Below, piece after piece: positions 59,381 through 64,000 of a stretch of DNA of 64,000 bases (position 1 is the stretch's first letter; each line of letters starts with the position of its first letter). The notes beneath the pieces were generated by a model, which saw nothing but the letters and a program-made list of their open reading frames with translations, did not search any database and had not been told where the DNA came from. This DNA comes from Vibrio splendidus. GTDB taxonomy: Bacteria; Pseudomonadota; Gammaproteobacteria; Enterobacterales; Vibrionaceae. Where the stretch lies: positions 1-64,000 of the forward strand of contig NZ_LNRF01000013.1 in NCBI RefSeq assembly GCF_001557875.1, read 5' to 3'. Made by a program: the position numbers and the translations under genes.

Positions 59381-60280
59381 CTACCGCTCTAACGCTATTC
59401 GCCCACGAGCCTTAACCCATTCCGGCTTCCTCACCACCAAATACACAGCTGTTGCTGACAACGCAAAACCCATTGCCCCGTAGAAGTCGAACGATTCCCC
59501 AAAGATGAGCCAAGCTTGGATTGCTGTCGTTGGCGGAACCAGATAAAACACCGATGCCACACTTGAAGAAGCGCCGTGCTCTACCATGTACAGCAATAAT
59601 AGGATGGCAACACAAGACAGAACTACCACCAGCCAGATTAGAGTCAACGTGAATTCTACAGTCCAGTTCACTTGCATCGTTTCGTAGCGCATTGCGAACG
59701 GTAGAAACAGAGCAGCAGAAGCCAAATATTGGACCATCGCACCGCCGACCATATCTGTCCCCTGACAGAAGCGCTTCTGATACAGAGTGCCGCAGGTAAT
59801 ACCCACCAAAGAAACCAAACACAATAATGTTGCCAAGCCTTTTTGATCGTCTGACTGCCATTCAATATTGCCCATCAACACCAAACTGATACCCGCAAAA
59901 CCAAGCGCTAAGCCCAGCCATTGTGCGAAATTAAAACGCTGCGAAGTACAGCTAATCATAATTAATGCGGTGAGAATCGGTTGTAAGCCAACAAGTAAAG
60001 AACTTAACCCGGCAGGCATACCCATATCAATTGCTAGATAAGTACCACCAAGGTAGAAACCATGAATCAAGATGCCGACCACACAAGCGTGGAAGAATGC
60101 TCGACCACGTGGGATACGACGCTTAAGGATTGCAATCAAAACCAAGAACAGCGCCACGTTGGCTACCATCCTCAGTGAAAGTAATGTTGCGGGTTCGGCG
60201 TATTCCACACCAAGACGTGCGCCAACAAAGCCTGACGACCACAATATTACAAACACAAACGGAATCATTTTAATCAGCAT
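59381..60280 (-). CDS. EamA/DMT family exporter
   Basis: A 299-residue protein with ten transmembrane segments in two EamA repeats (PFVFVILWSSGFVGARLGVEYA in the first, TLLCLVSLVGITCGTLYQKRF starting the second). Family members export amino acids, purines or other metabolites. AGAGGT precedes the start. It is divergent from a MocR regulator, which probably controls it; MocR-exporter pairs of this kind often handle amino acids. Confidence 0.87.
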   Translation of the reverse strand: MLIKMIPFVFVILWSSGFVGARLGVEYAEPATLLSLRMVANVALFLVLIAILKRRIPRGRAFFHACVVGILIHGFYLGGTYLAIDMGMPAGLSSLLVGLQPILTALIMISCTSQRFNFAQWLGLALGFAGISLVLMGNIEWQSDDQKGLATLLCLVSLVGITCGTLYQKRFCQGTDMVGGAMVQYLASAALFLPFAMRYETMQVNWTVEFTLTLIWLVVVLSCVAILLLLYMVEHGASSSVASVFYLVPPTTAIQAWLIFGESFDFYGAMGFALSATAVYLVVRKPEWVKARGRIALER

Positions 60281-60327
60281 TACAAACCTCTGGTCAACTC
60301 TTCATCAATGCTGTTACCTTAGTTGGG

Positions 60328-60377
60328 TACAGATAACTAATAAAGATACAGATATAACACTTTAAATGGTTACAGAT
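60328..60377. promoter_or_regulatory. three TACAGAT direct repeats in the EamA-MocR gap
   Basis: TACAGAT occurs at 60328-60334, 60347-60353 and 60371-60377, spaced 19 and 24 bp. MocR/PdxR-type regulators bind direct repeats, so these are candidate operators for both divergent promoters. Confidence 0.6.
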
Positions 60378-60404
60378 TGAGAGTGAGCAACGAGGGAGAA
60401 AAAC

Positions 60405-61832
60405 GTGGAAGCAGAACTCAGCGGCAATAAATACCTTGCGACCGAACAACATATTAAAGCTCAGATCGATAAAGGACTCTTTCATCCAGACGATCGCCTT
60501 CCCTCAATTCGTCAATTAAGCGAACAGCTTGGCGTGAGTAAAAATACCGTGATTCGTGCCTACCAAGAACTGGAAGCGACAGGCTGGGTTTATTCAGTAC
60601 CTAAATCTGGCTATCGCGTGAAAGCCCCCAACACCACAAGCTGGGATTCGCCAAACCAACCTCAAAAAGTTGACCTGTTGTCGGTCACCAAGTCTGTACT
60701 CTCTCGTCCAAAAGGTCGTCTGAAGTTGTTGGCAGGCTCAGCACACCCGAACATCAACAACCCTGCGATTCGTAGCTTGTACGCCGAAATCGGTCGGCAT
60801 AGTCGTTTGCAAACTCAGCTTCCCGGTTATTACCAACTGCCTCCTGGAGACGAGCAGTTAGTAAAGCAATTGTTAAAGATCACCCATGATCTTGGTGTGC
60901 CTGCGGGATCGAAAGAGATTGCGATTACTCATGGTGCTCAACAGGCGATCAGCCTGGCTCTGCGTGCGCTCACCAAGCCCGGCGACATAGTGGCCGTCGA
61001 GTCGCCATGTTACTTCGGTAATCTACTTTTACTTGAGTCGCTTGGCTTGCAAGCCCTTGAAATTCCAAGCAGTGTTAGCCACGGTATTGATATTCCATCA
61101 CTACAGAGCGCGTTAGACAAATGGGAAGTGACAACCTTACTGCTAACGCCAAACTTTACCAACCCGACAGGTTCTAGAATGCCTCGTGCTAATCGAAAAG
61201 CCTTGTTGGAGGTAACCGGATCTTTGCCGATTATCGAAGATGATGTTTTTGGTAGCTTAGCGTTTGACGCACCAATTGCCAGCCTCAAAGAGCTTGATGA
61301 TCAAGATAGAGTTATCTACGTCAACTCACTGTCTAAAACCTTAGACTCACGCTTGCGAATCGGTTGGTTGCTGTCCGGGCGCTACCAACCTTTAGTCGAA
61401 AAGTACCTTTTATGTGACAACATGGGCAGCTCAAACCTGATGCAATCGGCGGTGGGGCAGTTCCTCACCACAGGCAAATACCGCAGTCACCTTTCGAAAA
61501 TGAAACGGCTTTACCAAACCAATCAAAAGCAATTCCAAAGCCTTTTGATTCAAGCATTGGATGGCCACCCTCACCTTGTCGGGCGCTACCACTTATCAAG
61601 ACCTGAAGGCTCTTTTTTAAACTGGATAACACTGCCTGAGTCAGTCGATAGCTACGCGATCTATCAAGACTGTTTAAAGCATAAGCTGGGGATTTTACCC
61701 GGCACAGTGTTTGGGACGAATGACCAATATAAACATTGCCTTCGCTTCACTGTCGCCAATATTGAAGAGAGCAAAGAGTGGAAAGAAGGGGTTGTGGCAC
61801 TAGCGAATATAATCGCCAGGCATACACACTAG
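60405..61832 (+). CDS. MocR-type regulator (GntR HTH fused to PLP aminotransferase fold)
   Basis: A 475-residue protein. A GntR wHTH (about residues 14-75, DRLPSIRQLSEQLGVSKNTVIRAYQELEATG) is followed by a linker and a fold-type I aminotransferase domain (about 110-470). Its PLP lysine lies in SLSKTLDSRLRIGW, with NFTNPTG and the DDVF Asp also present. PLP or an aldimine is the probable effector. It begins with GTG, preceded by GAGGGAG. It is divergent from the EamA exporter. Confidence 0.9.
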   Translation: MEAELSGNKYLATEQHIKAQIDKGLFHPDDRLPSIRQLSEQLGVSKNTVIRAYQELEATGWVYSVPKSGYRVKAPNTTSWDSPNQPQKVDLLSVTKSVLSRPKGRLKLLAGSAHPNINNPAIRSLYAEIGRHSRLQTQLPGYYQLPPGDEQLVKQLLKITHDLGVPAGSKEIAITHGAQQAISLALRALTKPGDIVAVESPCYFGNLLLLESLGLQALEIPSSVSHGIDIPSLQSALDKWEVTTLLLTPNFTNPTGSRMPRANRKALLEVTGSLPIIEDDVFGSLAFDAPIASLKELDDQDRVIYVNSLSKTLDSRLRIGWLLSGRYQPLVEKYLLCDNMGSSNLMQSAVGQFLTTGKYRSHLSKMKRLYQTNQKQFQSLLIQALDGHPHLVGRYHLSRPEGSFLNWITLPESVDSYAIYQDCLKHKLGILPGTVFGTNDQYKHCLRFTVANIEESKEWKEGVVALANIIARHTH

Positions 61833-61870
61833 AAAGTGTCAGGCCTGCCCTATATACCGTGATAATCATG

Positions 61871-61889
61871 AATAAGGTTTGACCTTATT
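61871..61889. promoter_or_regulatory. 19-bp palindrome upstream of the LacI-family gene
   Basis: AATAAGGT-TTG-ACCTTATT is a perfect palindrome 63 nt before the regulator start. There is no U-run, so an operator is more likely than a terminator. It differs from the site at 62996. Confidence 0.45.
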
Positions 61890-61951
61890 AACATTTTCAA
61901 CAGCAAAGATTCGCTACACTCGCAGCCTTTCTATGCCTAGCGGAGTCCGAC

Positions 61952-62956
61952 GTGGCAACTATCAAAGATGTAGCGGCACTTGCCGGAGTTTCAACAGCAA
62001 CCGTTTCACGAGTAATGAACCGCACCTGCTATGTCGAACCAATCACGTTAGAACGTGTAGAACGAGCAATCAAAGAACTTAATTACCATCGTGATGCACG
62101 AGCAACCGCTCTGGCGAATCGAAGTAGCAACACCTTAGGTTTATTAACCGGCAATTTGGCTGACCCTTTCTTTGCACTGGTTGCAAAAAGTGTTGAAGAA
62201 GTTGCCCGCACCAACGGCTATCAACTGGTTGTAGTTAGCGGCGGCCACAATGCTCAGCGCGAGAAAGAAGGTCTCGACTTTCTTATCAGCCAAGGCTGCG
62301 AGGCGATGGTGGTTCACTCAAAAATGCTCGATGACGCGACGCTATTACGCTACACCGCTCAGTTACCCGCGATGGTACTGCTCAACCGCACCATCGCCCA
62401 AGTATCGAACCGCTCAGTATGGGTAGACAATAGACTAGGCACTCAAGTATCAGTGCAACACCTGATCAAGCTTGGGCACAGAAAAATAGCTTATGTGTCC
62501 AGCGACCTGCCCATTCAAGACAGAACAGATCGATTGGAAGGCTATCGAAAAGCGATGAAAGCGGCCAATATAGAAATACATCCCAACTGGATCATCAGCC
62601 AAAACTTTAGTGAGTCAGGCGGTGAAGCGGCAGGTGACATCTTAGTAAGCCAATGCCCTGAGGTTACCGCAGCTGTCACCTTTAATGATGTGATGGCCGC
62701 TGGCTTAATGACCAGCCTGCAAGACCAAGGTATCTCTGTACCCAACGATATTTCGGTGATCGGCTTTGATGACGTCTTACTCGCTCGCTACCTTTATCCT
62801 CGATTAACCACAATGCACAATCCTATTGATGAAATGTCGACCTACGCAGCCAACCTCGCAATTAAGTTAAAGTCAGCGGGTTACGTACCGCCAACACAAC
62901 ATAAATTCGAAACAACCTTGGTTGAAAGGCAGACCGTTAAGCCAATCAAGCGCTAA
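61952..62956 (+). CDS. LacI/GalR-family transcriptional regulator
   Basis: A 334-residue repressor. N-terminal HTH ATIKDVAALAGVSTATVSRV (residues 2-21), hinge helix NYHRDARATAL, and a periplasmic-binding-type domain with NTLGLLTGNLADPFFALV, RTDRLEGYRKAM, ISVIGFDDVLLARYLYPRLT. It begins with GTG after CGGAG. A canonical GalR-type palindrome lies between it and nhaC, so it probably controls that antiporter. The effector is unknown. Confidence 0.92.
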   Translation: MATIKDVAALAGVSTATVSRVMNRTCYVEPITLERVERAIKELNYHRDARATALANRSSNTLGLLTGNLADPFFALVAKSVEEVARTNGYQLVVVSGGHNAQREKEGLDFLISQGCEAMVVHSKMLDDATLLRYTAQLPAMVLLNRTIAQVSNRSVWVDNRLGTQVSVQHLIKLGHRKIAYVSSDLPIQDRTDRLEGYRKAMKAANIEIHPNWIISQNFSESGGEAAGDILVSQCPEVTAAVTFNDVMAAGLMTSLQDQGISVPNDISVIGFDDVLLARYLYPRLTTMHNPIDEMSTYAANLAIKLKSAGYVPPTQHKFETTLVERQTVKPIKR

Positions 62957-62995
62957 AATTAGACAAAACGTGACCGAAATCTCATGTACGAACCT

Positions 62996-63013
62996 CATGT
63001 AACCGCTTACATG
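62996..63013. promoter_or_regulatory. LacI/GalR-type operator upstream of nhaC
   Basis: CATGTAA-CCGC-TTACATG, a perfect dyad with a central CG as expected for LacI-family sites (TGTAANCGNTTACA), 89 nt before the nhaC start. Confidence 0.75.
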
Positions 63014-63101
63014 AAAACAGTATTGAAGTCTCACTTTCAATGCTAGAGCCCACTTATTATCCACTCCGAACAAACCCTACATTCACCTGAGGACAACAAA
63101 T

Positions 63102-64000
63102 ATGAATAACTCAAAGCCTCTACCATCGTTCGGATTAGCTCTAGCACCTATAGCCGTTATGTTTGCGTTGCTTGCTATTGGATACGGTGTTTTAGGACTT
63201 CGCATTGAAGTGCTACTACTGATTTCTGCAACTTTCACTGCATGCATTGCTTGGAAGATGGGCTATAACTGGGATGACATCATCAACGCCATTGTTGAGA
63301 AACTTGCTAAAGCCATGCCCGTCATTTTGATTTTAGTTTCCGTAGGCGGCCTCATTGCCAGCTGGATGATCAGCGGCACCATCCCATACATGGTTTACTG
63401 GGGGCTTAAAGTCATCAGTGCTGAATACATCCTGATCGCCGCATTCTTCGTAACTTCTATCGTCTCGGTATGTACTGGTACTTCATGGGGTTCTGCAGGT
63501 ACGGTTGGTGTTGCATTGATGGGGGTTGCGGCAGGCTTAGACGTGTCACTTGCTGCCGCAGCGGGTGCTGTTGTATCTGGTGCTTACTTTGGCGACAAGA
63601 TATCGCCTCTTTCTGATTCAACAAACTTTGCGCCTGTCGTTTCAGGCACCACGCTGTACGAACACATTCAGCACATGCTTTACACAACACTACCGGGGTT
63701 TGTGATTGCTTCTGTTGTCTTCTTCTTTGCAGGACAAAGCGCTGATGTAGCAAACATTGGTCAGCCAGAGAAAGTAACGCAAATCCTTGCGGGGCTAGAT
63801 AGCCTTTATAACTTCAGCATCCTCCTTATCATCCCACCAGTTATGATCCTATGGGGTGCATTAACTAAGAAACCCGTTCTACCACTAATGTTAGGAGCTT
63901 CAGCACTAGCGATTGTACTGGGAATGGTTTTACAAGGATTCTCTCTACAACAAGGCTTCCAAGCTTATGTCAACGGCTTCAATGTTTCATTGTTTGAAGC
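63102..64000 (+). CDS. nhaC: NhaC-family Na+/H+ antiporter (partial, cut by window end)
   Basis: The first 299 codons of an antiporter-type membrane protein. MNNSKPLPSFGLALAPIAV and ALLAIGYGVLGLRIEVLLL begin the first segments. FVTSIVSVCTGTSWGSAGTVG, AGAVVSGAYFGDKISPLSDS and TNFAPVVSGTTLYEHIQHM are NhaC hallmarks. At least eight transmembrane segments are visible. GAGGAC precedes the start. The 3' end lies outside the window. It is probably repressed by the LacI-type protein upstream. Some NhaC relatives carry lactate/malate or other organic ions, so the substrate is not certain. Confidence 0.88.
   Translation, partial: MNNSKPLPSFGLALAPIAVMFALLAIGYGVLGLRIEVLLLISATFTACIAWKMGYNWDDIINAIVEKLAKAMPVILILVSVGGLIASWMISGTIPYMVYWGLKVISAEYILIAAFFVTSIVSVCTGTSWGSAGTVGVALMGVAAGLDVSLAAAAGAVVSGAYFGDKISPLSDSTNFAPVVSGTTLYEHIQHMLYTTLPGFVIASVVFFFAGQSADVANIGQPEKVTQILAGLDSLYNFSILLIIPPVMILWGALTKKPVLPLMLGASALAIVLGMVLQGFSLQQGFQAYVNGFNVSLFE

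Noticed and set aside
61871..61889. Terminator for the MocR gene
   Set aside because: The palindrome has no U-run on either strand, so an operator is more likely.
63457..63753. 98-codon open frame on the - strand
   Set aside because: It is antisense to nhaC, rich in Gln/His low-complexity sequence and without an RBS.

Overview
The window looks like a chromosomal segment of a marine Vibrio, probably of the Splendidus-type clade. The evidence is the 5' end of a gammaproteobacterial 16S rRNA gene with a Vibrio-like rrn leader, and many small Vibrio-typical families (DUF3087, DUF3012, DUF3010, DUF3316). An FMN riboswitch-controlled ribB, OmpW and two methyl-accepting chemotaxis proteins fit the same picture. 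There are no phage, IS or CRISPR elements. I cannot tell from the sequence which chromosome this is.

Layout. 1-703: start of an rrn operon read leftwards (16S, boxA, P2, P1). 704-12.6 kb: housekeeping and small genes, including trmY, a lipase-like GxSxG protein, a metalloid permease/ArsR/SigZ module with three matching operators, YitT, an MFS carrier, a TSUP carrier, a PAP2 phosphatase and riboswitch-ribB. 12.6-20.4 kb: a sigma54-promoted membrane protein of unknown role, then several regulator/oxidoreductase pairs (LysR, HxlR, SDR, ChrR-like cupin) with dyad operators between divergent genes, then ompW. 20.8-26.7 kb: glgC, a YfcC carrier, a frameshifted secreted protein gene, a ribosome hibernation factor, a tiny DUF3012 lipoprotein and a HAD phosphatase.

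26.9-35.5 kb: a phosphonate-type ABC importer (phnE, phnE, phnC, phnD), a secreted glycerophosphodiesterase (glpQ) and a DctB/DctD-like two-component system. Both glpQ and phnD have good sigma54 promoters, and matching upstream dyads precede them. I infer a regulon for scavenging glycerophosphodiesters or other organophosphates. 35.8-38.8 kb: dgcA, dgcN and a LysR regulator, a D-glutamate catabolism operon.

39.0-51.7 kb: the most notable region, a sulfoquinovose (SQ) utilisation cluster. It encodes close relatives of E. coli YihS (SQ isomerase), YihV (SF kinase), YihU (SLA reductase), YihR (mutarotase) and the DeoR-type YihW/CsqR. A class II aldolase replaces the class I YihT, and a TRAP transporter replaces the MFS importer. 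The cluster also has a TauE/SafE exporter, an orphan PTS EIIB domain, and an aldo-keto reductase/TauD-type dioxygenase pair. That pair could form a second, desulfonating SQ branch. A shared 20-bp operator-like motif lies before the aldolase and between yihU and yihV.

51.8-64 kb: an SGNH hydrolase, a SpoU methyltransferase, two chemoreceptors, a LysR regulator, small DUF proteins, a DMT exporter divergent from a MocR regulator, and a LacI-family regulator followed by a palindromic operator and an nhaC antiporter cut by the window end.
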